Positions 1 to 7,921 are shown, counted from the stretch's first letter. The stretch: 12,499 bases of DNA from an uncultured Pseudomonadota bacterium (GCA_903854305.1 CAINWC010000151.1:1-12499); one strand, 5' to 3'. Translations and numbers: made by a program. Notes: a model not told the origin generated them from the sequence alone.

Positions 1-342
1 AATAGCAATCAGGAATATTGAGCCAGAAAGCGCAAACATACGAAACGCGTCAATCTCTGCAACGTCTAATACTAAGTAACGTGCCAAAGCGATAATACCA
101 ATATACAGCGGGTATCTTACCGGCAGGTTGCCAGAACCTAGGTAGTGATTGAGCATAGACATTACTTCAAGATACAAAAACAGCAATAGTAGATCACCTA
201 CAGTAATTGCACGTGCTAGCCAGACATGTGAAATTGCCTGAAATACAGCAAAAATAGTTGCCATGGCAATGGTGATTAGCACGGCTTGTTCAACGAGTCC
301 AAGTCCGCGTTGCATCAATCTACTGAATCTGTTGGGTGTCAT
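1..342 (-). CDS. psiE: PsiE-like phosphate-starvation-inducible membrane protein (3' end beyond the window)
   Basis: Translating from an ATG at 342 leftward gives 114 open codons with no stop before the window edge, so the C-terminus is missing. The protein begins MTPNRFSRLMQRGLGLVEQA and then shows hydrophobic stretches at about residues 19–35, 46–59 and 76–90. Charged motifs with the PsiE pattern follow: VRYPLYIGIIALARYLVLD, then a segment containing DAFRMFALSG. E. coli PsiE is about 136 residues with four membrane segments, so perhaps 20–40 residues are lost. PsiE is an inner-membrane protein induced by phosphate starvation in E. coli; its biochemical role is unknown. An AGGAG ribosome site lies about 6 bases before the ATG. 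It lies 62 bases downstream of ppk2 on the same strand. Family assignment is by recognition only; function is inferred. Confidence 0.8.
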   Translation of the reverse strand, partial: MTPNRFSRLMQRGLGLVEQAVLITIAMATIFAVFQAISHVWLARAITVGDLLLLFLYLEVMSMLNHYLGSGNLPVRYPLYIGIIALARYLVLDVAEIDAFRMFALSGSIFLIAI

Positions 343-374
343 TTCTACTCCTGAGTCATCTAACTAGGCTGCAA

Positions 375-380
375 ATTATA
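375..380 (-). promoter_or_regulatory. Candidate -10 element for the psiE-like gene
   Basis: On the minus strand a perfect TATAAT sits in the 62-base gap between ppk2 and the psiE-like gene, 32 bases before the ATG, which would give a leader of about 26 bases. No good -35 hexamer lies 16–18 bases upstream (GCATTT or similar). If this is a promoter it may need an activator. A single CTGTCAG, like one Pho-box half-site, abuts it, but the second half-site is poor and the spacing does not match known Pho boxes. Confidence 0.4.
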
Positions 381-404
381 CCTGACAGTATGCTAGAAAA
401 TGCT

Positions 405-1574
405 TTATAGCAACACTTGGTTGTCATGCTCACCGCGTTCATACACAATATGCGCGCGACCGACTAATAACGGGTCTAGTGGGCCAATTGCAGCTAATTC
501 CTTGTTGTTGTAAGGCAGTTTGTGTAACACATAGCGCATGGCGTTAAGTCGCGCGCGTTTCTTGCAATCCGATTTAATCACAGTCCATGGCGAATCGGCT
601 GTATCCGTGTGAAAGAACATCGCCTCTTTAGCCTTGGTGTAATCATCCCATTTATCCAGCGAAGCTAGGTCGATTGGGCTCAGTTTCCATTGTTTGAGCG
701 GGTGCATTTCACGTTCTTTAAACCGACGGCGTTGTTCTTCGCGGCTTACTGAGAACCAAAATTTGATGATATGGATACCGCTTCTTGTCAGGTTGCGTTC
801 AAAATCAGGTGCTTGACGCATGAACTCCAAATATTCGTCATTGTTGCAGAAGCCCATGACACGCTCAACACCAGCGCGGTTATACCAAGAACGGTCGAAC
901 AATACGATTTCGCCAGCGGTTGGCAGCAGTGAAACATAGCGTTGAAAATACCATTGCCCACGTTCCACATCACTGGGTTTTTCCAAAGCGACTACACGGG
1001 CACCGCGAGGGTTCAGGTGCTCCATAAAGCGCCGAATGGTGCCGCCCTTACCTGCAGCATCGCGTCCTTCAAATATAATAACAACACGCTGGCCAGATTC
1101 TTTGACCCAAGCCTGCAGCTTCAATAACTCAACTTGAAGATGATATTTTTGTTTTTCGTAACTACGCCGTGAGAGCAGGTTTTTATAAGGGTAGCCGCCG
1201 TCTCGCCAATCGCTAGCGAGTTCATCATCAGCATGGGTGCGGATTTTTGCACTTTCGATATTCGGCATATTGGCGATGGCTTTGCCCAACGCAGCCGCAT
1301 CATCCGGAGAAGCGCCATCCAAAATTGCACGTAGTGCGTCAGGTAATGTTGCCAGCTCTTTACCCGTTGACATGCGATTAATGATGTCTTGCACCGCAAC
1401 AGACTTTGACTCGCGTGCAGCGGATATTTTTTCGCTCACTGAAAACTTTTCTATACCTTGCGCGCTATTGTCTTGAGCAATATCACCTTTGACGACACGC
1501 CGCGCTCTTAGTGTTTCACTCGGTATACTGTTAGGCAGTTTGTCTGTATTAGAAGGTTTTTTTGCGGTCGGCAT
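405..1574 (-). CDS. ppk2: Polyphosphate kinase 2 (PPK2 family, single-domain)
   Basis: A 389-residue cytosolic enzyme that transfers phosphate between inorganic polyphosphate and nucleoside diphosphates. Family members mostly make ATP or GTP from polyphosphate. The PPK2 core starts near residue 125. The Walker A motif is EGRDAAGKGG (169–178), with the Walker B region LFDRSWYNRAGVER (225–238) and the arginine-rich lid QRRRFKERE (281–289). SPIDLASLDKWDDYTKAKE (299–317) is also typical. The first ~110 residues are low-complexity and charged, and probably a flexible extension; M68 could be an alternative start, but the ATG at 1574 gives the longest frame. No strong Shine-Dalgarno is visible. The gene lies 134 bases downstream of phoH and is followed by a psiE-like gene, suggesting a phosphate-related context. 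A single PPK2 domain with this Walker signature fits class I; the preferred nucleotide cannot be read from the sequence. Confidence 0.95.
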   Translation of the reverse strand: MPTAKKPSNTDKLPNSIPSETLRARRVVKGDIAQDNSAQGIEKFSVSEKISAARESKSVAVQDIINRMSTGKELATLPDALRAILDGASPDDAAALGKAIANMPNIESAKIRTHADDELASDWRDGGYPYKNLLSRRSYEKQKYHLQVELLKLQAWVKESGQRVVIIFEGRDAAGKGGTIRRFMEHLNPRGARVVALEKPSDVERGQWYFQRYVSLLPTAGEIVLFDRSWYNRAGVERVMGFCNNDEYLEFMRQAPDFERNLTRSGIHIIKFWFSVSREEQRRRFKEREMHPLKQWKLSPIDLASLDKWDDYTKAKEAMFFHTDTADSPWTVIKSDCKKRARLNAMRYVLHKLPYNNKELAAIGPLDPLLVGRAHIVYERGEHDNQVLL

Positions 1575-1631
1575 GAGCGTCTCATTTAAACTGTAATTAA
1601 AATATTCTTATCCTTAATTACTAATATGTAA

Positions 1632-1645
1632 ATGACTTAGGTCAT
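1632..1645. repeat. Imperfect inverted repeat in the ppk2 leader
   Basis: ATGAC–TTAG–GTCAT, two perfect 5-base arms around a 4-base centre, lies 58 bases before the ppk2 ATG in the phoH–ppk2 gap. It is too short and lacks a T-run, so it is not a terminator. It could be an operator half-site pair or chance. The rest of this 134-base gap is AT-rich and holds no gene that I can see. Confidence 0.3.
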
Positions 1646-1708
1646 GAATCTGGGAGTTTTTTAATGCGGATGTTTGGTGAGTTAAATCTTGACGAATGAA
1701 ATCTTGGT

Positions 1709-2653
1709 TTAGGCATTCTTAAGCTCATACTCCTCATACGCATTCACAATTTTTTGCACTAATGGATGCCGCACCACATCAGCCGATAAAAAGTGTGTCA
1801 TGGCGATGCCTTTAATGTCTTTTAAGACTTTTTGCGCCTCGACCAAACCGCTTTTTTGATGGCGATGTAAGTCAATCTGCGTTACATCGCCCGTAATCAC
1901 TGCTTTGGTACCAAAACCGATGCGGGTTAAAAACATCTTCATTTGTTCTGGCGTGGTGTTTTGCGCTTCATCCAAAATGATAAAGCTCTGGTTGAGCGTA
2001 CGGCCACGCATATAAGCTAGCGGGGCGACTTCAATGGCGCCACGCTCAAACATTTTATTCACCGTGTCATAACCTGCCAGGTCATACAAAGCATCGTATA
2101 AAGGGCGCAGATAAGGATCTACTTTTTGATTCAAATCACCAGGTAAAAAACCTAGTTTTTCGCCAGCTTCAACCGCAGGGCGCACAAGTACGATGCGCTT
2201 CACTCTGTCACGCGTCATTGCATCAACCGCACTGGCGACTGCCAGATAGGTTTTTCCTGTACCCGCAGGGCCAATGCCAAAGGTAATGTCATGGTCTTGA
2301 ATCTGTTGCAAATAGGCTATTTGCCTAGGCGTGCGGCCATGCAGCTCACTGCGGCGTGTCATTAACACCGGGGCATTTGAAGTGGCGACATCTTCAGGTT
2401 TTAATTTATCGATTTCCACTAAGCCTAGTTGGACCTCATCCAGACCAATCGGGTTTTTGGCATGCACATAAAAATTCTCAAGCAGTTGGGCTGCCAAACG
2501 CATATTGTGTAGGTCGCCAGAAAATTTAAAGTTGGCGCCGCGTCGCGCAATATCTACTTCTAGTGCATCGGCGATTTGTTTGATGTTTTCATCCAGCGCA
2601 CCGCATAAGTTGGCGAGCTTTATATTATCTTCAGGCGTTAAAGTGATTTCCAT
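1709..2653 (-). CDS. ybeZ: PhoH-like ATPase (YbeZ)
   Basis: A 314-residue P-loop ATPase of the PhoH family. The N-terminal ~100 residues are the RNA-binding-like portion seen in YbeZ. The ATPase follows: Walker A GPAGTGKT (128–135), Walker B FIILDEAQN (224–232), an ITGDVTQ sensor segment (253–259) and the conserved VVRHPLV near 293–299, whose arginine is a probable finger residue. Length and order match bacterial YbeZ. Known YbeZ partners the RNase YbeY in rRNA processing; the exact role is unsettled. It starts with ATG, 46 bases after miaB on the same strand. This conserved miaB–ybeZ pairing supports both calls and suggests co-transcription from the miaB promoter. The usual downstream ybeY, ybeX (corC) and lnt genes are absent; ppk2 follows instead. 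Confidence 0.95.
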   Translation of the reverse strand: MEITLTPEDNIKLANLCGALDENIKQIADALEVDIARRGANFKFSGDLHNMRLAAQLLENFYVHAKNPIGLDEVQLGLVEIDKLKPEDVATSNAPVLMTRRSELHGRTPRQIAYLQQIQDHDITFGIGPAGTGKTYLAVASAVDAMTRDRVKRIVLVRPAVEAGEKLGFLPGDLNQKVDPYLRPLYDALYDLAGYDTVNKMFERGAIEVAPLAYMRGRTLNQSFIILDEAQNTTPEQMKMFLTRIGFGTKAVITGDVTQIDLHRHQKSGLVEAQKVLKDIKGIAMTHFLSADVVRHPLVQKIVNAYEEYELKNA

Positions 2654-2699
2654 ATTTTTCTATTCACGGTTTTTACATACTGTTTTTATTTAACGGTTT

Positions 2700-4082
2700 T
2701 TATTCAATAGTGCCGCGCAAACGTTTCGGATTAGATACATCGGTAATACGCACGTTCGCAAAGCAGCCGATTAAGTCTGCATCACCAACAATATCTACAA
2801 TACGGTTATTATCGGTTTTTCCTGCAAGTTCCGTCGCATCTTTCCAGGAGGCGCTTTCAATCAATACGCGCTGTATGGTACCCAGCATGGCTTCACTAAT
2901 CAGTTTGCCTTGCGCTTCGTTAATGGCTTGCAGCTTAGCTAAGCGGGCTAACTTCACTTCTTGTGAGGTGTCATCACTTAAATAAGAGGCTGGCGTGCCG
3001 GGGCGAGGGCTGTATAAAAAGCTAAAGCTGTAATCAAAGCCTACGTCTTGCATGAGTTTTGCCGTGGCTTCAAATTCAGCTTCTGTTTCACCTGGGAAAC
3101 CAACAATAAAGTCTGAGGTAAACGTAAGGTTAGGATTAGCCGCGCGCAATTTCCGTATCGTCGATTTGAATTGCAAACCAGTGTAATTACGCTTCATGGC
3201 CATCAATACACGGTCTGCCCCGGCTTGTACCGGTAAATGCAACTGTACGGCTAGTTTTGGCGTATTGGCGAAACAATCAATCAATCGTTGATTCATTTCA
3301 TTCGGGTGGCTAGTGGTGAAGCGGATGCGCTCGATCTGTGGAATCTCGGCAATGTATTCAATCATCATCGCTAAATCTGCTTCTAAGCCTGCATATTCAG
3401 CTTTATAGGCGTTCACGTTTTGCCCAAGTAAGGTGATTTCCTTTACGCCTTGTGCGGCTAATTGCACGGCTTCAGTCAAGATGGCTTCAAACAGGCGAGA
3501 TACTTCTTCACCGCGCGTAAACGGCACTACGCAAAAGCTGCAATATTTACTGCAGCCTTCCATAATGCTTAAAAATGCACTGGCACCTTCAACACGCGGC
3601 GGTGGTAAATGGTCGAATTTTTCGATTTCAGGAAAGGAAATATCCACCTGAGATAGTCCGCTAGCTTGGCTGCTTTTAATCATGTCCGGCAGGCGGTGCA
3701 AGGTTTGCGGGCCAAATACCACGTCCACATAAGGGGCACGCTTAATGATGTTGTCGCCTTCTTGCGAAGCGACACAACCACCTACGCCGATGATCAGGTT
3801 GGGATTCGCTTTTTTAAGTGGAATAAAACGACCTAAATGGCTGAACACTTTATCTTCTGCTTTTTCGCGCACCGAGCAGGTGTTGAGCAAAATCACATCG
3901 GCATCTTCCGGCGTCAGTGTTTCTACCATGCCATCCGTCATGGCTAGCATATCCGCCATGCGCGACGAGTCGTACTCATTCATTTGGCAGCCAAAAGTTT
4001 TAATAAACACTTTTTTTGGTGCAGTTGAAGTTGTCACAAGTGGTGTTAACTTTTCTGTTGATTTTTCTTTAGTAGAATTCAA
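2700..4082 (-). CDS. miaB: tRNA-2-methylthio-N6-dimethylallyladenosine synthase MiaB
   Basis: A radical-SAM methylthiotransferase that adds the 2-methylthio group to i6A37 of tRNAs reading UNN codons. The N-terminal methylthiotransferase domain has the three cluster cysteines C32 ([10 protein letters not shown]), C69 ([12 protein letters not shown]) and C103 (GGCVASQ). The radical-SAM cluster is CSKYCSFC (C177, C181, C184). A TRAM RNA-binding domain occupies roughly 395–460. The length of 460 is normal. The first codon is TTG: no in-frame ATG lies upstream of M34, which is already inside the domain. The alternative is GTG at residue 25, which would give the short N-terminus common in MiaB. 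A nine-codon reading frame (ATG at 4108) stops with a TGA that overlaps this TTG. The gene is first in the miaB–ybeZ block and divergent from cysG. Identity is secure; the start is not. Confidence 0.95.
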   Translation of the reverse strand: MNSTKEKSTEKLTPLVTTSTAPKKVFIKTFGCQMNEYDSSRMADMLAMTDGMVETLTPEDADVILLNTCSVREKAEDKVFSHLGRFIPLKKANPNLIIGVGGCVASQEGDNIIKRAPYVDVVFGPQTLHRLPDMIKSSQASGLSQVDISFPEIEKFDHLPPPRVEGASAFLSIMEGCSKYCSFCVVPFTRGEEVSRLFEAILTEAVQLAAQGVKEITLLGQNVNAYKAEYAGLEADLAMMIEYIAEIPQIERIRFTTSHPNEMNQRLIDCFANTPKLAVQLHLPVQAGADRVLMAMKRNYTGLQFKSTIRKLRAANPNLTFTSDFIVGFPGETEAEFEATAKLMQDVGFDYSFSFLYSPRPGTPASYLSDDTSQEVKLARLAKLQAINEAQGKLISEAMLGTIQRVLIESASWKDATELAGKTDNNRIVDIVGDADLIGCFANVRITDVSNPKRLRGTIE

Positions 4083-4109
4083 GGCTGAGCTACAAATTTG
4101 TAAAGCATA

Positions 4110-4139
4110 ATTTTAGCGCATTTGGCATGCACAAGGTAA
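4110..4139 (-). promoter_or_regulatory. Candidate sigma-70 promoter for miaB–ybeZ
   Basis: Read on the minus strand, TTACCT (4139–4134) and TAAAAT (4115–4110) are separated by 18 bases. They match four and five of six consensus positions. Transcription would start near 4103, about 20 bases before the TTG start of miaB. The 89-base miaB–cysG gap must also contain the cysG promoter, for which I see no convincing -35/-10 pair. Confidence 0.35.
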
Positions 4140-4171
4140 AATAGGCGCAAACATTAGTCGGCTAGAATCGC

Positions 4172-5593
4172 ATGCAAGCACTTCCCATTTTTATGAATAT
4201 TACAAATCGGCTATGCGTTGTGATTGGTGGCGGCGAGGTTGCCGCGCGCAAAGTGGGGACGCTGTTGAAGGCCAACGCAGCAATTACCCTGTATTCGCCT
4301 GAAATATGTCATGCACTGCAAGTTTTAGTCGATGCTGAAAAAATCACTTATATTCAAGCTAATTTTGATGCTGGTCAGCTAACAGGCGCCTCTTTGGTGA
4401 TTGCCGCAACAGATATTGAAGACGTAAATGTTGCGGTATCGCTAGCCGCAAAGTCTCGGAATATTCCCGTGAACGTGGTGGATTCTCCAGCTTTATGTAC
4501 CTTTACTATGGCATCAATTGTTGAAAGATCACCCATTGTCATTGCGATTTCGAGTGAAGGTAATGCCCCCGTACTTGCGCGTTACATTCGTACAAAAATT
4601 GAAACCATGTTGCCTGCAGGCTATGGACGTATCGGCGTTATTGCCGGTGAGTTTAGAGATAAAGTTAAAGCCAAGTTTGCTACCAGCCAAGCACGTCGTA
4701 TTTTTTGGGAAGGCGTATTGCAAGGACCGATTGTCGAGCGGATTTTGTCTGGCCAAGAAGCGGCTGCTCGACAATCTTTAGATGAGTTATTGTCAGATAA
4801 GACTGAACACACGCATCATGGTGAAGTCTATTTGGTCGGTGGTGGCCCAGGCGACCCGGATTTATTGACCTTTAGAGCGTTGCGCCTAATGCAGCAATGT
4901 GATGTCTGCGTGTACGATAAATTGGTAAGCCCAGAAGTCATGGAGCTGGTGCGCCGCGATGCCGAGTTGATTTACGTAGGTAAGTCACGCGATCAACATA
5001 CTTTGCCGCAAGAAGAAATCAACGATTTGTTAGCCAAATTAGCCTTGCAAGGCAAGCGCGTATTGCGTTTAAAAGGCGGTGACCCCTTTATTTTTGGGCG
5101 TGGTGGCGAAGAGATTGAAACGCTGATGGAGCATGGCGTGCCGTTTCAGGTAGTGCCAGGCATTACTGCAGCAAATGGCGTTTCTAGTTATGCTGGAATC
5201 CCATTAACGCATCGTGATTATGCACAAGCGTGCTTGTTTATTACTGGGCATCTTAAAAATGGCACCATAGATTTAGATTGGGTCGCGATGTCGCGTCCAC
5301 GCCAAACGGTGGTGATTTACATGGGGTTGGTCGGTTTGGCCGACATTTGCAAGCAGCTTATTGCACATGGTGTATCTGCGGATATGCCATGTGCCGTGAT
5401 TCAACAAGGCACTACGCAGCGCCAACGGGTTGTCACGGCAACCTTGTTAGATTTAGCTGAAAAAGTAGCCGAGGCTGGCATGAAGCCGCCATGCCTGACT
5501 ATTATTGGCGAAGTGGTAAAGCTGCGAGAGAAGTTAAACTGGTTTGAGCCTAATGTCAGTGACGCGAATCTCAAAGAAGATCTCGCTGAGTAA
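4172..5593 (+). CDS. cysG: Siroheme synthase CysG (uroporphyrinogen-III methyltransferase / precorrin-2 dehydrogenase / ferrochelatase)
   Basis: This trifunctional enzyme converts uroporphyrinogen III to siroheme, the cofactor of sulfite and nitrite reductases. The N-terminal half (about 1–210) carries the NAD-binding IGGGEVAARKV (18–28). It also has D104 in NVVDSP, matching the Salmonella CysG catalytic aspartate, and S128 at the position of the reported phosphoserine. The C-terminal half (about 216–460) is the SAM-dependent methyltransferase, with VGGGPGDPDLLT (222–233), YDKLVS with D249, GKSRDQH with K271, RLKGGDPFIFGRGGEE (299–314) and PGITAANGVSSYAGIPLTHR (329–348). It is 473 residues, against 457 in E. 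coli, so this is the full fusion. The ATG start aligns with family N-termini, although the Shine-Dalgarno is weak. It stands alone: divergent from miaB and convergent with envZ, 25 bases apart. No sulfite or nitrite reductase gene is in view. Confidence 0.97.
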   Translation: MQALPIFMNITNRLCVVIGGGEVAARKVGTLLKANAAITLYSPEICHALQVLVDAEKITYIQANFDAGQLTGASLVIAATDIEDVNVAVSLAAKSRNIPVNVVDSPALCTFTMASIVERSPIVIAISSEGNAPVLARYIRTKIETMLPAGYGRIGVIAGEFRDKVKAKFATSQARRIFWEGVLQGPIVERILSGQEAAARQSLDELLSDKTEHTHHGEVYLVGGGPGDPDLLTFRALRLMQQCDVCVYDKLVSPEVMELVRRDAELIYVGKSRDQHTLPQEEINDLLAKLALQGKRVLRLKGGDPFIFGRGGEEIETLMEHGVPFQVVPGITAANGVSSYAGIPLTHRDYAQACLFITGHLKNGTIDLDWVAMSRPRQTVVIYMGLVGLADICKQLIAHGVSADMPCAVIQQGTTQRQRVVTATLLDLAEKVAEAGMKPPCLTIIGEVVKLREKLNWFEPNVSDANLKEDLAE

Positions 5594-5618
5594 ATTCTAA
5601 GTGCTTCATTGCGCAAAT

Positions 5619-6932
5619 CTAGTTTTTAATCGGCAAACTCAACCGTGCTTCTAAACCACCTTCTGGTCTGTTGATTAACTCCAGCTTACCATGATGTAGT
5701 TTGGCGATTCGATCTGCAATCGCCAAACCTAAGCCGCTACCGCCAGCATTGCTTCGCGCTGTATCTAGACGCTCAAAAGGACGTAATAATTTTTCAACAT
5801 GCGTTTCAGGAATCCCCGGGCCATTATCAAACACGCTAATCACAATATGGTCCGCCAATATTTTGCTGGCAACACGCACTTCACCGCGACCATACACATA
5901 AGCATTGCCTACTAGATTATCTAATAGTCGCTGCATTGCCAGTGGCTTAATTGGAATGAAGTAAGTGGGCGCTAACTGCATCACTAAGTCACGCCCTGCG
6001 CGAGATTGTCTGTCATGCATCGCTTGCAGTAGCGTATTAACATCAATCATTTGCGTAGGTTCGCCTTCTACCCCTTTCACAAAATCTAAGAACTGATGGA
6101 TGATATTATTCATGTCAGCAATATCTTCAATCATGCCGCTTTTTAAGCTGGCACATCCGTCATCGGGTAACACTTCTACGGCTAGGCGCAGCCTTGCTAA
6201 CGGCGTGCGAATGTCATGCGATACGCCGGCTAAAATCAGTGTGCGCTCGGCATCTAGCTCAGCTAAAGAGTCCGCCATTTTGTTAAAAGTGTTGTTCACT
6301 TCTCGCAGTTCCGCAAAGCTGCCCTCAGGTAGTTTTTCAGGTAGCTCACCATGGCGTAGTCTATCTGCGGCATTCATTAATAAGTGTAGTGGGCGATTAA
6401 TGCGCGCTGCAATAAAATAGCCGCCTGCTAGTGATAGTAATAGTACTAATGCACCCCAGCCTAGCCATTGCCAAGGGAAAGGGCGCTCTACATGTACACG
6501 CGGTATGACTACCCAAAAGTCATCTTGGCCAATATTAAAGCTTACCCAAAGGCCCTGAACGCCATAGTGGTTAACGGTAATGATGGTTTCAACGCCTAAA
6601 CGTTGGCGAATTTTATCCGCCACCATATGAATGAATGGATCTGGCGGCAGTGGTTCGATTTCTTCCATAAAGTCAGCGTAATAAATACGTACGCCTTCTT
6701 TGCCCGTCAATTCTGAAAGTAAGGCCAAGCGTAGATTGTCTTGCGAGGCAATGAGTGAGGCGCGTGAATAGTTAACAACAGTGACGGCTTGTAAGGCCGT
6801 CGCCTCTGCGCGAGGCTCACGTTCAAAATATTCAAAAATTTGCAGCGACGCAAACTGGCCGATTGCCAGTAATACGGCAATCAACAGCATGACTCTAGCG
6901 AGTAGTGTTTCGGGTAAAAGACGTAATTTCAA
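5619..6932 (-). CDS. envZ: EnvZ-type sensor histidine kinase
   Basis: A 437-residue inner-membrane sensor kinase that should autophosphorylate and phosphorylate the OmpR-like regulator encoded just upstream. TM1 spans about 11–31, a periplasmic domain about 32–155, TM2 about 156–176 and HAMP about 177–229. The dimerisation helix is ILAGVSHDIRTPLARLRLA with phospho-acceptor H239, close to E. coli EnvZ (MAGVSHDLRTPL). The catalytic domain shows an N-box LLDNLVGNAYVYG (336–348), G1 DNGPGI (369–374), the F-box PFERLD (385–390) and G2 GGSGLGLAI (397–405). The start is TTG at 6932. No in-frame ATG lies just upstream, and the next ATG (M15) would fall inside TM1, so TTG is the best start. It lies 101 bases downstream of ompR, where many relatives overlap or nearly abut. 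The stimulus is unknown; the periplasmic domain is not obviously like that of E. coli EnvZ. Confidence 0.93.
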   Translation of the reverse strand: MKLRLLPETLLARVMLLIAVLLAIGQFASLQIFEYFEREPRAEATALQAVTVVNYSRASLIASQDNLRLALLSELTGKEGVRIYYADFMEEIEPLPPDPFIHMVADKIRQRLGVETIITVNHYGVQGLWVSFNIGQDDFWVVIPRVHVERPFPWQWLGWGALVLLLSLAGGYFIAARINRPLHLLMNAADRLRHGELPEKLPEGSFAELREVNNTFNKMADSLAELDAERTLILAGVSHDIRTPLARLRLAVEVLPDDGCASLKSGMIEDIADMNNIIHQFLDFVKGVEGEPTQMIDVNTLLQAMHDRQSRAGRDLVMQLAPTYFIPIKPLAMQRLLDNLVGNAYVYGRGEVRVASKILADHIVISVFDNGPGIPETHVEKLLRPFERLDTARSNAGGSGLGLAIADRIAKLHHGKLELINRPEGGLEARLSLPIKN

Positions 6933-6970
6933 ATGGTTGCTTATCGGGTGAAAGTTAGTTTAATTATATT

Positions 6971-7002
6971 GAACAGATTAATAGTGGTGCTGAATAGATT
7001 AA
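6971..7002. repeat. Spaced direct repeat in the ompR–envZ gap
   Basis: GAACAGATTAA (6971–6981) recurs as GAATAGATTAA (6992–7002), 10 of 11 bases identical, with starts 21 bases apart, or two helical turns. It fills the centre of the 101-base gap between ompR and envZ. It could be a binding site for a dimeric regulator controlling envZ separately, or chance in AT-rich DNA. Confidence 0.4.
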
Positions 7003-7033
7003 ACGAGTATCGCATTTTTAAAAATTTGCCTGC

Positions 7034-7759
7034 TTATTGGTCAACTTCACCGTCAGGAATAAATACATAACCAAAGCCCCACATGGTTTGTAGATAGCGT
7101 GGATGTGCTGGATCAGGTTCAATTAATTTGCGTAAGCGTGACACTTGCACATCAATGCTGCGGTCAAATACATCCAACTCACGTCCACGCGCGAGCTGCA
7201 TTAGCCTGTCTCGAGATAAAGGTTGGCGAGGATGATCAACAAACACTTTAAGCAAGGCAAACTCGCCACTAGTAATGGTAATTGCTGTGCCATCGCGGGT
7301 GAGCGAGCGGGTAGAAGTGTTAAATACAAACTCGCCTATGGTTATGCTATCAGTATTTGCAGCAGGCGCGCTTGGTTGCAGGCGTTCATGCCTACGCAAC
7401 ACCGCGTTAATGCGCGCTAATAATTCACGTGGGTTAAAAGGTTTTGGCAAGTAATCATCTGCACCCATTTCAAGGCCGATAATTCTGTCAACTTCATCGC
7501 CACGGGCAGTTAACATCACAATCGGCAGCATCGTGCCTGAGCCACGGATTCTTCGGCAAATAGATAAGCCATCTTCGCCTGGCAGCATTAAATCCAACAC
7601 CAGCATATCAAAAGGCTCAACTGCTAATGCAGCATCCATTTCTTTTGCATCTGTGGCGACTTTAACGCTAAAGCCTTGTTCCGTTAAGTAGCGCTGTAAT
7701 AATTCACGTAAACGAACATCATCATCTACTACCAATATTTTTTTAATTTGGTCTGCCAT
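7034..7759 (-). CDS. ompR: OmpR-family response regulator
   Basis: A 241-residue two-component transcription regulator. The receiver domain (about 6–120) has the acidic pocket VVDDD (10–14), phospho-acceptor D56 in LVLDLMLPGEDG, the switch residue T84 in VMLTARGDE and K106 in YLPKPFNPRELLAR. The winged-helix DNA-binding domain (about 135–237) includes TSGEFALLKVFVDHPRQPLS, RSIDVQVSRLRKLIEPDPAH and QTMWGFGYVFIPDG. These closely follow E. coli OmpR (LARGRE, RSIDVQISRLRR, DPAHPRY), so it is OmpR itself or its betaproteobacterial counterpart (RisA type). It starts with ATG after an AT-rich leader lacking a strong Shine-Dalgarno. It is the first gene of the pair with envZ and divergent from an exported EF-hand protein gene. 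Its targets here are unknown, but the divergent gene is a natural candidate. Confidence 0.95.
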   Translation of the reverse strand: MADQIKKILVVDDDVRLRELLQRYLTEQGFSVKVATDAKEMDAALAVEPFDMLVLDLMLPGEDGLSICRRIRGSGTMLPIVMLTARGDEVDRIIGLEMGADDYLPKPFNPRELLARINAVLRRHERLQPSAPAANTDSITIGEFVFNTSTRSLTRDGTAITITSGEFALLKVFVDHPRQPLSRDRLMQLARGRELDVFDRSIDVQVSRLRKLIEPDPAHPRYLQTMWGFGYVFIPDGEVDQ

Positions 7760-7801
7760 AATTTTAGTTTAGCTCGCGTTTTTAGATTAAAGTTAACTGA
7801 C

Positions 7802-7830
7802 TTTATAAATGATCGTAAAGTGTATGCTAA
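7802..7830 (-). promoter_or_regulatory. Candidate sigma-70 promoter for ompR
   Basis: On the minus strand, TTAGCA (7830–7825) and TATAAA (7807–7802) are spaced exactly 17 bases apart, matching four and five of six consensus bases. The start would fall near 7795, giving a leader of about 36 bases before the ompR ATG. Confidence 0.5.
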
Positions 7831-7901
7831 TTTAAGCTAATATCAAACGCCAATAAGCAAACTAAAATTATTTATTTAGGTCAATGATAGTAAGTATACT
7901 C

Positions 7902-7921
7902 ATTACAATTGCTTACAATTT
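7902..7921. promoter_or_regulatory. 10-bp tandem direct repeat, candidate response-regulator site
   Basis: ATTACAATTG is followed directly by CTTACAATTT. Eight of ten positions agree, and the shared core TTACAATT repeats with exactly one helical turn between copies. OmpR-family regulators are known to bind as head-to-tail dimers on tandem 10-bp half-sites, so this is a plausible site for the adjacent OmpR-like protein. It lies about 70 bases upstream of the ompR -35 and about 87 bases before the EF-hand gene start, so it could serve either. A TATACT just to its left (7895–7900) is a possible -10 for the plus-strand gene, with a poor -35. The rest of the 248-base gap shows no gene. Confidence 0.45.

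Noticed and set aside
380..400. Possible Pho box before the psiE-like gene
   Set aside because: Only one half-site (CTGTCAG) is recognisable. The partner 11 bases away matches poorly and the site abuts the -10 directly, unlike known Pho promoters.
2667..2702. Direct repeat ACGGTTTTTA in the miaB–ybeZ gap
   Set aside because: The second copy runs into the miaB stop codon and the motif is simple T-rich sequence; no regulatory meaning can be argued.
3745..4110. A 121-codon plus-strand frame opposite the start of miaB
   Set aside because: It is antisense to conserved MiaB cysteine motifs, with no ribosome site and no similarity that I recognise.
4518..4781. Open frames on both strands inside cysG
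   Set aside because: They overlap the strongly conserved CysG coding sequence and have no recognisable domains or start signals.
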